Positions 42,868 to 54,462 of a stretch of DNA of 64,000 nt are shown here, piece after piece; within the stretch, counting starts at the first letter, position 1; each line of letters opens with the position of its first letter. The notes below the pieces were generated by a model. The model saw nothing but the letters and a program-made list of their open reading frames with translations. It had not been told where the DNA came from and did no database searches. Source of the DNA: Cantharellus purpuraceus (Eukaryota; Basidiomycota; Agaricomycetes; Cantharellales; Hydnaceae); contig JALBUN010000010.1 in assembly GCA_025174535.1 (NCBI GenBank), forward strand, positions 2,046,001 to 2,110,000, written 5' to 3'. Both the position numbers and the translations under genes were made by a program.

Positions 42868-43888
42868 CTACTTGGCAATGGCCTTGAACCTCAACCGCAT
42901 GTACATCACGGTCCAGCCCTCGCTTTCGCAATACATGTCACGCTTGCACTCCTCAACCACTTCATCCCACAGTGCATCTTTCTCCTCCTGTGTAGGGAGA
43001 ACAGCGGTGTAGGCGGAACCAAAAGTGATGAGCCAGCTGCGCAAGCCATTCTGGAGTGGAATGAGGCGCGGAACGTTGACTGAAGAGGGGAGGGGGTGCG
43101 ATTTGGGTAATGGCTAGCTGTTTGAGAGGAGAAACATACCAATAGACTCAACGGTGAAGCCGTTGGAGGTCAAGATGTCAGCGTGCTGCTTCGGACTCGG
43201 GAAGTAGAACGGATCTATAGGAACGGGGTCGATGCCTCGTCGTCTGAGGGCGGCATGCGTGGCACCAAGAACACCCACTAGAACGATGCAGAAAATGACG
43301 GAGACAAGAGGTCAACCAGGGTAATAATTTATTCTCAAACGACCTCACCGAGGTTGAGGTAACCCCCGAACTCAGCAGCGAATACCCCTCCCGGCTTGAG
43401 AAGCTTCCTAGCGTCCCTAACGACCTTTCCGGGGTCATTCTTCATCCAATGAAGAGCGGCGTTCGAGAAGACCTTATCGAACGTGCCAGTGACGCCGACA
43501 CGCTCGAGGCCGTTGACGAGGTCAAGGCCGTCGACGACGTAGTACTTGACCTTGTCGTTGGAGTTGGCTGCTCTTGCTTGGGAGATCATGACGGGGGAAG
43601 CGTCGGTGCCGATAACCTCTGAGCCAGGGAGAGTGCACGTCAGCTCGCCAGATCCACAACCAATGTCGAGAATGCGATCGGTAGGCTGCGGGTGGAGTAG
43701 GCCGACGACATCCTTGATATTCTCGTACGACCAGATGTAGGATGCGTTAGATTTGTCTGAAAAGACATTCGGCCGTTCAGGTTATGCAACGATTAGGAAC
43801 TGGTGATGGAACGACCGTTTCACTCACAGGTGACTGCTTGATCGGGTTTTGCCCAGCCATCAGCTGCGTTTTTGACAGCGACAGTCAT
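42868..43888 (-). CDS. SAM-dependent methyltransferase, 272 aa
   Basis: Exons 43888-43828, 43756-43349, 43277-43140 and 43079-42868, with introns of 71, 71 and 60 nt, join in frame to 272 aa. Class I Rossmann methyltransferase: motif I ILDIGCGSG (49-57), acidic D72 ending beta-2 (VIGTDAS), motif near 116-124 (VFSNAALHW), and KPGGVF (141-146). The layout resembles trans-aconitate/ubiE-type small-molecule methyltransferases; the substrate is unknown. A TATA box lies about 130 bp upstream. It is tail-to-tail with the reductase pseudogene, suggesting a former metabolic cluster. The family call is firm; the reaction is not. Confidence 0.9.
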
Positions 43889-44016
43889 ATTGGTAGAGTG
43901 AGAGACTGGAAAACGAGGTGTAAGTGGCCTGTGAGAGAGTAGGAATGATATCTAGAAGGACTCAAGCATGAAGCACAGTCAAGACTGTATTTCGATAGGA
44001 GTTCCCAACATGTGGA

Positions 44017-44024
44017 CCTTTATA
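44017..44024 (-). promoter_or_regulatory. TATA box of the methyltransferase gene
   Basis: TATAAAGG on the minus strand about 130 bp upstream of the start codon at 43,888. Confidence 0.5.
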
Positions 44025-44445
44025 CGATACTCGCAGATACTTGCGATCTCCAGAATGGACCAAAAGCTTCAAGGACTCTTGGTATTTGCATATAATATTA
44101 TTAGCCGGTCTCGTGCCACCACCTCGTCCTAACTGAGAATTAGCGAGGAGACTGCGGCCACTTCGCTTCTAGAGCACAGTCCTTCTGCGTCGAATCAACA
44201 ACTGCCACATGATACGCCGTATGGTCCATACTACCTGATTGACTGTTAGGGTCGTCTATTTGATGCCAGAAGTAGGACTAGTCGTTTAGTGGCACCATTA
44301 GCCAGGGGATACCCTCACTTCAGGACAACGATCTAAGGACAGCCCTGAAATTGCTTACCGCTCCTTTTCCTGATTTGTCTTATCAGATGAGCCCAGGGTG
44401 TGATGTAGTGTGACTCCTATAACGTTGAGCTCAAGCGTGATGTAA

Positions 44446-44518
44446 TTTCAGCCATTTCAGTGATATGAGCGGCGTTTACATCAAAAAATTTCGCTCATGT
44501 CGCTGAAATGGCTGTAAA
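44446..44518. repeat. Imperfect inverted repeat (hairpin)
   Basis: Left arm 44,446-44,471 and right arm 44,492-44,518 pair over about 26 bp with few mismatches (core CAGCCATTTCAG/CTGAAATGGCTG), loop about 20 nt. It could be a small TIR element or a structural element; no target duplication checked out. Confidence 0.7.
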
Positions 44519-46175
44519 GTGAGGACCTCCCGGGCGCCCGGAACTCATTGCTGAACTGGAACAGTCTGCACATGGTGGTTGAAAATTTATCCGGACAGGG
44601 CGCATATATATATCAATCGACTAGCAAGCGGGTCCGTGCTAGTCTAAGCTCTCGGGGCGAACTCGAACACGACCGGCAGTAAACATAACAAAGCACCAGC
44701 TTGTCTCTGTTTACCTAGCAGTCCAATTAGCTGTTTGTCGTTTTATCTTTATATATCTTGACCAATACATCATAGATCAGGTGCCTTGCTAGGCGCGCGC
44801 GCGTCCATCTTTCCCTGATTTTCCTTTTTAGAACAGCTCTTTTCCAGAATGCTTGCTTTCATACGCATCATGTAACTGTTTCAATTTGCATGTTTGCTGG
44901 TCTGGAATGCTTTCCATTACGCTAAATTTTTACACTGACTAGCCAAATCTTGTTTTTCATCACTACGCGAGGGAGGCGGGGACCCCAACATCGTCACCTT
45001 CAAGTAGTCCCCACCGGTCTTCTTACCAAACCTTCAGCATATGTGAAATTCGTACGTCTTAGGGTCAACGTCGGCTCGAGATCCGAAACCTAAACGCATC
45101 ACGCATCAGAACTATGTCCAAACGGATACCATGGAGTAAGGGTCTGATAGAGACATTACATAAATTGTTATGGCTTACCCCGAAATACTCGGATTATGCC
45201 CTGGAGTCGAAGACACCAGGATGCCTGGAAAGTACGGTGCCCAGGAATGTGAACGTCTAATTGCACTTTCAGTCACTAATTCCGATTTTTGAAGATTGAA
45301 CTGATTAGCGAAAGACCTCATCGGAGGACTCGGATCTTTTAGCTCTTCGCTCGCATGTTAGTGCAAGAGTACTTCGAGTTAAGTGTTATGCCAGCTGCGA
45401 TTGAAATATGAAATGCACGACTAAACCCGGGTCTCTCTTCAGCGTCACTGTATGTGGAACAGCCCTGAGGTCGCTTGCAGGCTATCACCCATAGTTATAA
45501 CCTAGTAAGATACCCGTTATACGACATGGGACTTAGAACAGCGCAACGCAGTGGCCGTCAGCTCATCCGATTGCTAGATCAACCCAAACAACTGTTCAAA
45601 CTTTCAAATTGGGACAGTTGTCATGCACGTTTATTGGGTTTACAGCAGTGGCACTATCACCTGACCTTCATTCAATCATCCATGTCATTCTTCGTTCCTG
45701 ACGTTTGTTTCAAGTTGGGTCGGATGGATTAGAACATTTGAAGTTCGGCAATACTAAAGTAGCTTTTTACGATCAGAGTTAGGACACGTGTCTCCGCCGA
45801 AAACCACAATAACAAATTGTCCTAATTTAAAACTTGCAGTCTTGCGTCCGCCACCGTGCGATGCCCCAACTCTTGGGGGTTGAGTGAAAACATAAGTGCA
45901 TAGTGATTAGACGGTTCGCAGAAAAGGATTCATGTGCCCAACATATCCAATTTCAGGTGGCAAATGTATACTCGCTCGGCAATGGTCATACAATTGGCGG
46001 GGCACTTTGCTGTGCAAGCGCTCCACCTTGTTGCTCGAGAATGCCCACGCTCTCTAGGCAGATATCTCGGCTAGACCATATATCAGATACTATGTATTGC
46101 GACGTGCAAATGGGTGCTCCAGGAGGCTGTTCCCTAAGACGGCGGCTAACTTCCAAGCGATTGGCCGCTTGTTCC

Positions 46176-46380
46176 AGAGGGTCCATCCTATGCCGCATAA
46201 CGGGCATCTTACCGGGTGATAACAACGGGCAGTAGTGCAGAGGGTCCATCCTGTGTCGCATAACGGGCATCTTACCGGGTGATAACAACGGGCGGTAGTG
46301 CAGAGGGTCCATCCTGTGTCGCATAACGGGCATCTTACCGGGTGATAACAACGGGCAGTAGTGCAGAGGGTCCATCCTGT
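46176..46380. repeat. 63-bp minisatellite, 3.25 copies
   Basis: Units start at 46,176, 46,239, 46,302 and 46,365 (partial) with AGAGGGTCCATCCT. Copies differ by 1-4 bases. The unit length is a multiple of three, so the minus strand stays open and encodes a 21-residue repeat starting MDPLHYCPLL, but there is no other sign of coding. Confidence 0.9.
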
Positions 46381-47490
46381 TCACGCACAGCAATACCACG
46401 AAAGGGAGGGGGGGGGCGGTTAACCTAATGAACAAAGTTCTGCCGAGGGTAGGCGCAGAAATATGACTCCGAACAGGTGTAGTTTCGGACTCTGCACTTT
46501 TCAGTCTAGTCAGGTAACACAGCACAGGACGAAATCAGAACACCGACAATGTGAGAAAGATTCACGTATGCCAGGAAAGAAAGGAAGATCATAGCGATAT
46601 GCATTGAAGGAACTAGGGTTATGGTACATTCATCAACACGAGTCACCTCTGATTGAAAGAGTGTCTGACACATAGGGACAGACGGTGAGGTGAGTAATTA
46701 GGGTATAATCCGACCCTTAGACACTGATTCAAGGGTTTTGTCACGTGAACTATTCAGTTTCACTGTTGCACCACTTCGACTGTGGGATGAGCGTTCTTTA
46801 GGTGACATGCACACAGCGTACCAGGAAATTTGCCTAAAAGGGTGATGTTACTAGTGATGCATGACAGTGTCATATTTGACTGAGACTACCCGTGTTAGCA
46901 GGTGCTGTGTGAGTTGCTCATTCTTATTGTAGCCTAAGTGGTGAGTCCATTAGCCGTCTATCGTCATGTTGTCATTTTGGACAGCTCTACTCAGGGGATC
47001 AATGAATGTCATTCCTCCTTCATGGGGGCCAGAGAAGACAATGGAAATTATGCTGACAGAATTACCAATATTGCGAAAAGTTGGCACAGGGTTACATGAA
47101 ATTCATGCGGAAATAAGTTTCTGTGGTAAATCCTATGTGCCGCGAAATGCATCAAACAACTAATGTGGCACGCCATGACGAACCGGTAGATATCAGCTCA
47201 CGTTCGTCCTGTGACACGTGGGACCTATACTATGGTTGAGCAACAGTGTATAGTATTTGTCTTCCTAACTACCAGAAGAGTCGCCTCGTGCGAGATTACA
47301 ATCTCAAACCTTCCTCACCCTCTGCTGGGCCCCACCAATGCATGCATCAACCCTGCATTCACCCCACTGTGACACATGACATAGACAATTGATTGTACTA
47401 GCCAAACCCCTGCCTTGGGCGAGAGTACGCGGTGCCTTGGAAGCAGCATTCGCCTTCTTTGGGCACCTAGTAAATACTAAGGACCCCACT

Positions 47491-47498
47491 TATAAAAG
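47491..47498 (+). promoter_or_regulatory. TATA box of the 2OG oxygenase gene
   Basis: TATAAAAG, 178 bp upstream of the ATG at 47,669. Confidence 0.5.
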
Positions 47499-47668
47499 AC
47501 CGATGGCCCGACAGGTATTTCTCCAGACTCTCTAGCTAGCATTCTTCCTTCAACAAGCAGCATCCAGTACAAGGTATACAAAGACCCGCCTTGCAACACT
47601 TGTTCCGACACCTCATACCTGTTTCTGTCGTGGTCAGACACGTCTGTACGCAACTGTTATTCCTGAAT

Positions 47669-49130
47669 ATGGCCGACGACCTTCCCCCGTACATCCCACC
47701 CCCGCCAACCAAGTATGAGCTTGAATATGCGCCCCTCGTTACCATCGACCTCTCCACGTTCAACGACTCCGTTGAGGAACGCAAGCGTCTCGCTCGCCAG
47801 CTAGCCGATGCTTCTCACAACACCGGCTTCTGGGTCGTCACTGGCCACGGTATAGGCGATGTTGACATCAAACGTCAACTAGCTCTCGGCCAGGCATTCT
47901 TCAAAAGCCCAATTGAAGAGAAGCGCGAATACCCGTGCGACTTTGAAGCAGGGAGGTACGTTGTCAATGTACCCACAGCTGAACCCTTGCCAATGGGATG
48001 CAATCTAGCTATTTGGGCTATCGCGAGCCAGTCCGCTTCATTGCCGATACCAACATCAAGGAAAACCATGAAGCGGTACGCGCCTTTATTCATCTTTTGT
48101 CCAAAGTCTGATCGTGTCTTTTGTTGAACAGCTCGATATCGCAAAATTCACCCCCGCGGGCCCCCGCTTCCCACTTCACAAATTCTTCATCAAATACCAA
48201 GATGAGATCGAAAATTTCCAGAAACAGATCTGGGAGCGCGTCTTGAGGCCGTTGCTAGTCCTCATAGCGCTCATACTGGAAATGCCCGAGGATTATTTCG
48301 TCAACTTACACGACTATGACGAAAAAAGCGACGATTACCTCTGCTACGTGGGTGTTTGGCCCACTGCTCTTCAAATATCACAAGGTTGACTGTATCTCTC
48401 TCCTCCTATAGAAAATCTACCACCCTCGTACTGATGAGCAATGGAAGGCTATTGAGGGGAAGTTCAGACCTGGCCGTGAGTATTCTCCATGTCTCCACCC
48501 GTAAGAGCGGCTGTTCACTGACAATGGGCCTAGACACTGACTTCGGAAGCTTAACCCTCGTCTTCTCGGGTACACAGACGGTATCTGGCCTCCAAATCCG
48601 CACTCCTGAGGGTAAGTGGAAGCACGTTCAATCAATCCCGGGGGGTATCACTGTGAATGTGCGCTGCACTTCCTTTTCTGACGCTGATCTGGAAATTCTG
48701 AGATTGTCATGGTTTGTCATCGTGTAGGCCGGAGACACCCTGTCCATGATCACCAAAGGCTACCTTAAGTCCACCGTCCATGCTGTTCACCGCCCCCCTC
48801 CAGACCAGGACAAAAACGATCGTCTTGCGCTTCTCTACTTCCTCCGTCTCTGCGATGATGCCGAAGTGGTTCCAGTCCAGAGCCCACTTCTTAAGCGTCT
48901 CGGCTGGCTTACGGACGAGGATCCCCAGAAACCCAAGGAGCCTGTTCATGGCGCTGGTGAGCTTCACCGGTCTCCATCCTATCCTTTTTCCCAATGCTCA
49001 TGTTTTCTTCGTGGCAGACTGGCTACAAGCGCGTATCAAAGCGTACAATCATCGCAAGACGATTGAAAGTGTTAGCGAGCCACGCCACTTTCAATTCCGC
49101 GACCTGCAGGTTCAGGTTCAGTATGACTGA
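47669..49130 (+). CDS. 2-oxoglutarate/Fe(II)-dependent oxygenase (isopenicillin-N-synthase-like), 366 aa
   Basis: Seven exons (47669-47955, 48009-48075, 48132-48347, 48412-48475, 48534-48658, 48728-48956, 49018-49130) with introns of 53-69 nt close in frame to 366 aa. An N-terminal DIOX_N-type half has GFWVVTGHGI (about 54-63). The C-terminal jelly roll carries the iron triad H212-x-D214 (HTDFGS) and H271 (STVHAV). The usual Arg-x-Ser that binds 2-oxoglutarate reads R285-L-A, so the Ser is replaced. Otherwise the length and motifs are those of an intact enzyme. Such fungal enzymes hydroxylate or desaturate small molecules; the substrate is unknown. A TATA box precedes it. It lies near a methyltransferase and a reductase pseudogene. 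Confidence 0.92.
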
Positions 49131-49808
49131 GCCACCCAGCAGCAGTAGAAGCCAATACAAGAGCTGAGGAACAAGGGAAACTCTCCGTATAGTTTTGTAA
49201 ACGTGTACCAACATATGCCAAGTTTGTAGGACGTACTTGATATTTGACACATTTGTGTGTTGTCAGTCTGCTCCGATCACGGGAACAACCATATAGAATG
49301 CCAGCGACCGAGAGAGCTTGAAGGAACAGCGCGACTTGGAGGGAAGGCAGCGACATCACTCTGACAGATAAAATCATTTTAGGTACAGGCCTCCTTGACC
49401 TAGACCTACCCAAGTTAAACCAAGTGTTTTCACCCCGGTGCAAGAACTATGACTGCATAGATCACACCATATCTGCCTCTGCGGGTACACCAGGACCTTA
49501 GCATGCAATGTTTGGCCTGTGAGTGTACGCACCTACAGTGTATTGACACCATATCAGTGGAGAATTTAAATGAGAATAAGGTGCAGCATTTGCAAAGATT
49601 AGATTTGAAGGTGTCAGGGGGCACAAAGTAATATCCTCATTCACTGTGAATAATCATCGGAGGAAAATTGATGCTGATTGACCACTAGAGCGTAGAACTG
49701 ACAGGAGGCTAAGGAGAGTGCACCGATCCCATCGAAGTGCTGAAATAGTCACAATCCACAAGAAACCACATTAGAGTGAACCAAGCGGGAAGCGGAGCAG
49801 AGAGCGTT
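49131..49808. other. Spacer with no supported gene
   Basis: Only short overlapping ORFs without motifs or splice partners. It holds the 3' flanks of two convergent genes. Confidence 0.6.
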
Positions 49809-50135
49809 CTATAGCATCATGTTGATTCCAGTTAGTGTCCAATATGTCCACTGATCACCTGATCTGAATGCCGATACTAGACTGACCTCGCTTGTTGTGT
49901 CACAGTTCCACATTCGGATGGCTTTGCCGTTTGATTTAGATACAACACATTTTTCATCGTTGGAGAAGGCGACGGCACGAACGCCACGTGAATGTGCCCA
50001 CCAATCACATTCTACCGTATTCGTCCCGTGGTTCCAGACGTAAAATAGGCCGTCCCCTGTCCCAATCACGACACGAGAGTGCATGTACATGACACCGGTG
50101 AGCTCAACTAATCCAGGGTCGTCATAGCGTTGCAT
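49809..50135 (-). CDS. WD40-repeat protein fragment
   Basis: The minus-strand frame has two recognisable WD-type blades: VVIGTGDGLFYVWN and GVRAVAFSNDEKCVVSKS then GKAIRMWNCD. It is likely the 3' exons of a larger gene or a relic. A GT donor after CDTTSE may end coding before the ORF stop. Upstream exons could not be linked; ORFs at 51,175-51,696 might belong to it. Only two blades is too few for a propeller, so it is partial or broken. Confidence 0.5.
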   Translation of the reverse strand: MQRYDDPGLVELTGVMYMHSRVVIGTGDGLFYVWNHGTNTVECDWWAHSRGVRAVAFSNDEKCVVSKSNGKAIRMWNCDTTSEVSLVSAFRSGDQWTYWTLTGINMML

Positions 50136-51174
50136 TTCTGCCGTACATGTGCACTACTGCCGCGTATGGTTTCCATATTGGCATATTCGGGAACTGCACC
50201 CCTCGATCGAATCCGAAATTGCTTGATCTTCAGGTGTAATATTCCACGCAGTTCGCAGCACCAAAGAGTTGTATTGGAATGTGGTCAAGTCCTGTCAAGG
50301 AGAGAACTATTGTTAGCTTCGCAAGTTCCTACATCAACGTATGCACCAGAAGCCCAGACAGAGCTGTCGCTAGATTCGTGCCCCGTCAAAGCACTTGACA
50401 ATAAACTGGTTGGTCGATGCAGGGACTCATTGATAATGTGAAAACAGTCAGGCTCCCAAGACAGCGGTCAAGAGGACTAGTAACAAGCGCTTTACTGCCC
50501 CTCCACCATTTTTATCGATAATAATCCATTAGATCCAATTCGACATTCCGACGAGTCAGCTCAAAAATCACGAAGGGAGCATTACGGCTAGAACTCTGAT
50601 GGTTGTTATCGTCACTTACATGATGAGCGAAGGAGCATTACGGCTAGAACCCTGATGGTTGTTATCGTCACTTACATGATGAGAATGGGACGCGAGGGGA
50701 AGGCTATCAAGTACAAAAACTTCAGTTGGGTGTGGGGAGCAAATAACTGTTACATTCTACAATTACCTATCCAGTACAACACTATGGGACTCGGTTAATA
50801 TAGTTACATTTAAGAAATGAGTGGTACGTACACTTCAGTTCGGTGCGGGGAGCAACAACTGAAGTGTCTAGGAACCTCGCATAAGATTTATATGCTACCA
50901 TTGGGACTCTCTCTGGTGAGGCGGGCAAAGCCGGTTCCTGATCCGGGGATCACCACCCTGGTTTGCCTCATCGATACTAGCACAACACATTCCGAGAAGC
51001 GCTTGGTGCAGATTAGGATCGTTGAATGGGTGGAGTTCCGACAGCGTCAATTCAGTTTGGGAAGTCTTGACGACTATAATGACCTGTCGACTGTTCGTGC
51101 ACACTCCCCAGTTAGTTTGGAAAAAGTACAATTCGCCCCATAGCTGTAGTACCCACATAAGATGATCCGGCGAG
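50136..51174. other. Spacer with unassigned open frames
   Basis: Open minus-strand frames at 50,895-51,296 carry no motif I recognise and might be exons of a gene continuing to 51,963. It also contains a 56-bp tandem duplication (50,572-50,683). Confidence 0.35.
50572..50683. repeat. 56-bp tandem duplication
   Basis: Two adjacent copies, starting at about 50,572 and 50,628 (core GAGCATTACGGCTAGAA), differing at a few positions. Confidence 0.85.
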
Positions 51175-51963
51175 TTATATGAATAACTCATGCAACTCAA
51201 CATACCTGTCTGACCAATGCAGCAGCTCGTGAACTGTACCCCCAAGTTGAAGTATTTGCCGTGGAGGGTGTTCTGCCAGTGCGTCTGCTGCAGCATATGG
51301 GTGACAGTACCCTAGAAGATTGTTCCACAAAGGCCTGCAACGTCGAAGGACATGGAGATGATTTGGAATCGGCATGTCTCTGACTTGAGCAGCAGTAGTG
51401 GTGAAACTTGTTTCAGTTCTGATGTCTGCCGCCGTTAACTCTACACATGCAGAGGAGGCCAATTGTGGCCCTGGTGGTGGTCGCATCGGGAACTCGTGCC
51501 AATGTGCTGCAGCCATAGGTGCCCTGGCTGGATGAAATGTCGCCCCATTGCCCGTGGTGATACACATAGGCAAATAAATCAGGGGAAGACCTTGGGGTGG
51601 GGTTAGAAAAGGGGGCAGCCATGAGCTAGGGAGTAGCAGATGCTGGAAATGCATGCCTGAGTTATATGTATTGTCAAAATTGAAATGTAGATGCAAAGTC
51701 CTTAGATTTGTTGCATGATTTCAATGATGTTGGGATTGCCCAAGGTGAAATGTATGGTCCAGTGGATCCGACCATATGTTATACTGATTAGCCTCATCGT
51801 ACACTGCGTACTCATGAATTGGGTCTGCTGGGGAAAAAACAATGAGCAATATATGATTTATGAAGCCAAATGCTTCATAGCGTCTAGAAACCTTCTGCCC
51901 ATGCCTAGCTCGGCCGGTATCATCCAGTATATTATGGAGATCATCCGAAAGTGGCGCCTTCAA
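51175..51963 (-). other. Possible hypothetical gene exons
   Basis: Two minus-strand open frames: 51,963-51,721 (DDTGRARHGQKVSRRYEAFG) and 51,696-51,175 (173 codons, with HLHVLRRCRPLWNNLLGY). A plausible GT-AG intron follows WSDR at about 51,208-51,151. No recognised domain, and no complete model could be built. Confidence 0.35.
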
Positions 51964-51969
51964 CCTTGA

Positions 51970-52812
51970 TAAGCTGCTTCTACGGTTGCAAATGAGCTCT
52001 TCCTCGAACTTACGAAGCTACCTAACATCTATGTCAGGGGACGCACATATGCAAGGTAGCAGCCTTATGTGTATGAACAAGGTCAAAGCTCGGCGATTCG
52101 AATGGAAACAGCTCCATAAAACCAAGAGTATCTGTTCACGTATTTGGAAGTTGAGGTCTAGTTCCTGACATGCTGTCTTGAATAGGTGTGAAGTGAACTC
52201 ACTGCCCTTGAATGCAGGGAGACAGGCACGTGAGCGTCTGGCTACCGTTCTGCCGCTTCAACTGGTACCAATTCTATATACTAGTATCGGCCTTGAAATC
52301 GCTGCGTCCTAGTCAAATTCGACTATGCTGAAATCTGATGCTGGCGGACCCAGAAGTAGAAAGCTACTGATTTCAGGAGTGATCTAGTCTCAAATCTGCA
52401 CATTTCAGTATCAGATGTAAGTTGACGGACAAGCACGTCTATAGAGCGATACGGAGACAACAGAAACTCTTGAGCCGGTGTTAGTCAGCCTCAGAAATGA
52501 GGCCAGGTTGCGTGGCTTCAGACTGTGTGCATCACATCTGTCAGCCTTAATTGTGTAAAAAGGGGGTTACTAGAATGCTAACCCTGGGAGTAAACCTTAC
52601 AAAACATGTTGTGTTAACCGACGAAGTTTATAGCATCACTGTCCAATGCAGTCCACAGCCCTCTGGTCCAATGAAGTACGATTTGCTGCATCCTGACGGT
52701 CTCTAACTCTGAGCCTCATTGTGTCAGACAATTATCGGGCACTTGGATGGCATGAACCATGCATGCAAACACGTTGTCTGCCCGTTGCTCACTCTGAATC
52801 TCTTAACCACCA
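51970..52812. other. Spacer with no supported gene
   Basis: No coding signs; presumed 5' flank of the BTB-like gene. Confidence 0.55.
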
Positions 52813-54057
52813 ATGCAAGCTTCACGTCTCGCACCACAGCCTCTCCAGCTACCTGGAGGTTTGCGATGGTCAACCGATGCGAAAATCATTCCAGTACACG
52901 AAAAACCACAGCCACCCTTTTGGCACGATGACGGCGACATTTTCCTAAGAACTGTGGATGGCAAATATTTCCGACTCCATCTTCGATTCTTCACTGAACA
53001 AAACAAGGATTTTGGAGTGGATCTTATGGTCTATCAGAGCCTCAATTTTGGAGAGATAGCCGCAACATCCGAAGTCTTCGAGTATCTCATTGAGGCACTC
53101 TACAAACCCGCGTGAGCTCCAACACTGGCATGTCAGATATTGCTGTAAGCTCACCTTCCCCTCAAGTTGGTTAGCAATTCATGGTTCCAATTTTGATGTT
53201 GTGGTTGGGTTACTTCGCATCACCACCAAGTACGGGATGAGTGTGTTGCGATCTGACATCGTCACCCTACTGAAGAAGAAGGTGATACCATGCGACTGTA
53301 CCACAATGATCGACAGATTGAATGCCGGAGAGAGAATGCCGGATAGGCCACCATTTGGAGTTACCTTCAGTCCCTTGACCATGATCGCTCTTACTCGCGA
53401 GTTCAATCTCCCAGAACTCTTTCCACCTGTGGTCTATATATTGTTACGCACCTTGATCCGGGGATGGAGCCGGCAGGAAGCTGTTGAAATGGAGAAGATG
53501 GAAAAATCCGACCTTATACGCCTGATGGCGGGCCAACGAAACATGCTTTCTCGTGTCCCACCACTCGAGAAGCGGCTCAAGCGCAGGAGCGAGGATGCGT
53601 CGCCGAGAGGTTACTTCAGGGTACGCGGCCTGGAACTGAAGCGCAGTGAAGGTTGTACCGAACGTTGTCCCATGACCGTGGAGTCGTTTCTAGAACACCA
53701 CTGGGATGAGCGTCCTGAAGGCATCGACCACATACGTATATTTCATGGAGCAAAGGAAAGTGCAAAGCAGGATATTCGATGCTTATCTTGTGCCCGACAA
53801 TTACAACACTTTTTCCGGAGTAGGAGAGATGCGCTTTGGTCCAGCATTGCGAATAACTTTGTGAACAGTATGGAGCAGTCAACCAGGTATGTGCTGCGAT
53901 TTATTGAATTGCTGGAACTATAAATGAAGAAATATTAAGCTTCCGGTTTGCTTCTCCTGCCTTTTCTAGGGACATAAATTCGCCACGCGAAGCCGTTGGA
54001 CGGTCTATTATGTCAAGCCTAACGTTCATGCATCTTACACAAACAACTAACTCGTAG
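52813..54057 (+). CDS. BTB/POZ-like domain protein, 368 aa
   Basis: Three exons (52813-53111, 53167-53886, 53970-54057), introns 55 and 83 nt, in frame to 368 aa. The N-terminal 120 residues resemble the fungal BTB fold: DGDIFLRTVDGKYFRLHLRFF (a short strand pair before the hairpin), then a helix ending EVFEYLIEALYKPA and LLRITTKYGMSVLRSDIV, as in basidiomycete BTB proteins of unknown role. The C-terminal part is basic with paired cysteines (CTERCP, CLSCARQ), possibly a degenerate zinc site. It may act as a protein-interaction adaptor; no partner can be inferred. Confidence 0.75.
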
Positions 54058-54462
54058 AACCATGGGCATATAGTTCCGATCTTCCGGTCGACTTCCTGGG
54101 GAAGACTTGCCACGATGGCCATGTTAACCGTATTGGTTTATCGGCATGGCATGTGATTCTATTCCTTTGTACACTAGTTGAGCGTTGCACATTATTGGAA
54201 CAGTAATTATACGCACGAAGATTCGTCGATAAAATCACGAACAAACACTAATTTGTAAGGTTGTAAACCAACCCTAGCGTTTTCTTCAAATGTGAATCAC
54301 AAAAAGAGTCTGGGTGTAGTAAATTTCACTTTCACGGCATTGGACATTTAGCATGTATAGTAAGCACGTTAAAATCGTTCAGAACGTTCAGCGGAGTTCT
54401 CAAACTTCAAACCCAGATTCTGAGCGCTTCTCTATAGCAGCTCGAGGTCCTAGGTCAGAAGC

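Larger units (their letters stand above)
43889..47668. other. 3.8 kb gene-poor spacer
   Basis: No ORF with coding signs. It contains promoter sequence at both ends, an imperfect hairpin (44,446-44,518), a GC-alternating run (about 44,793-44,804) and a minisatellite (46,176-46,380). Short ORFs here lack splice partners or motifs. Confidence 0.7.

Noticed and set aside
45475..45732. 85-aa plus-strand ORF in the spacer
   Set aside because: No motif, promoter or splice partner; composition is not coding-like.
45986..46525. 179-aa minus-strand ORF with a 21-residue repeat
   Set aside because: It is open mainly because the 63-bp repeat unit is a multiple of three; no splice partner, promoter or motif.
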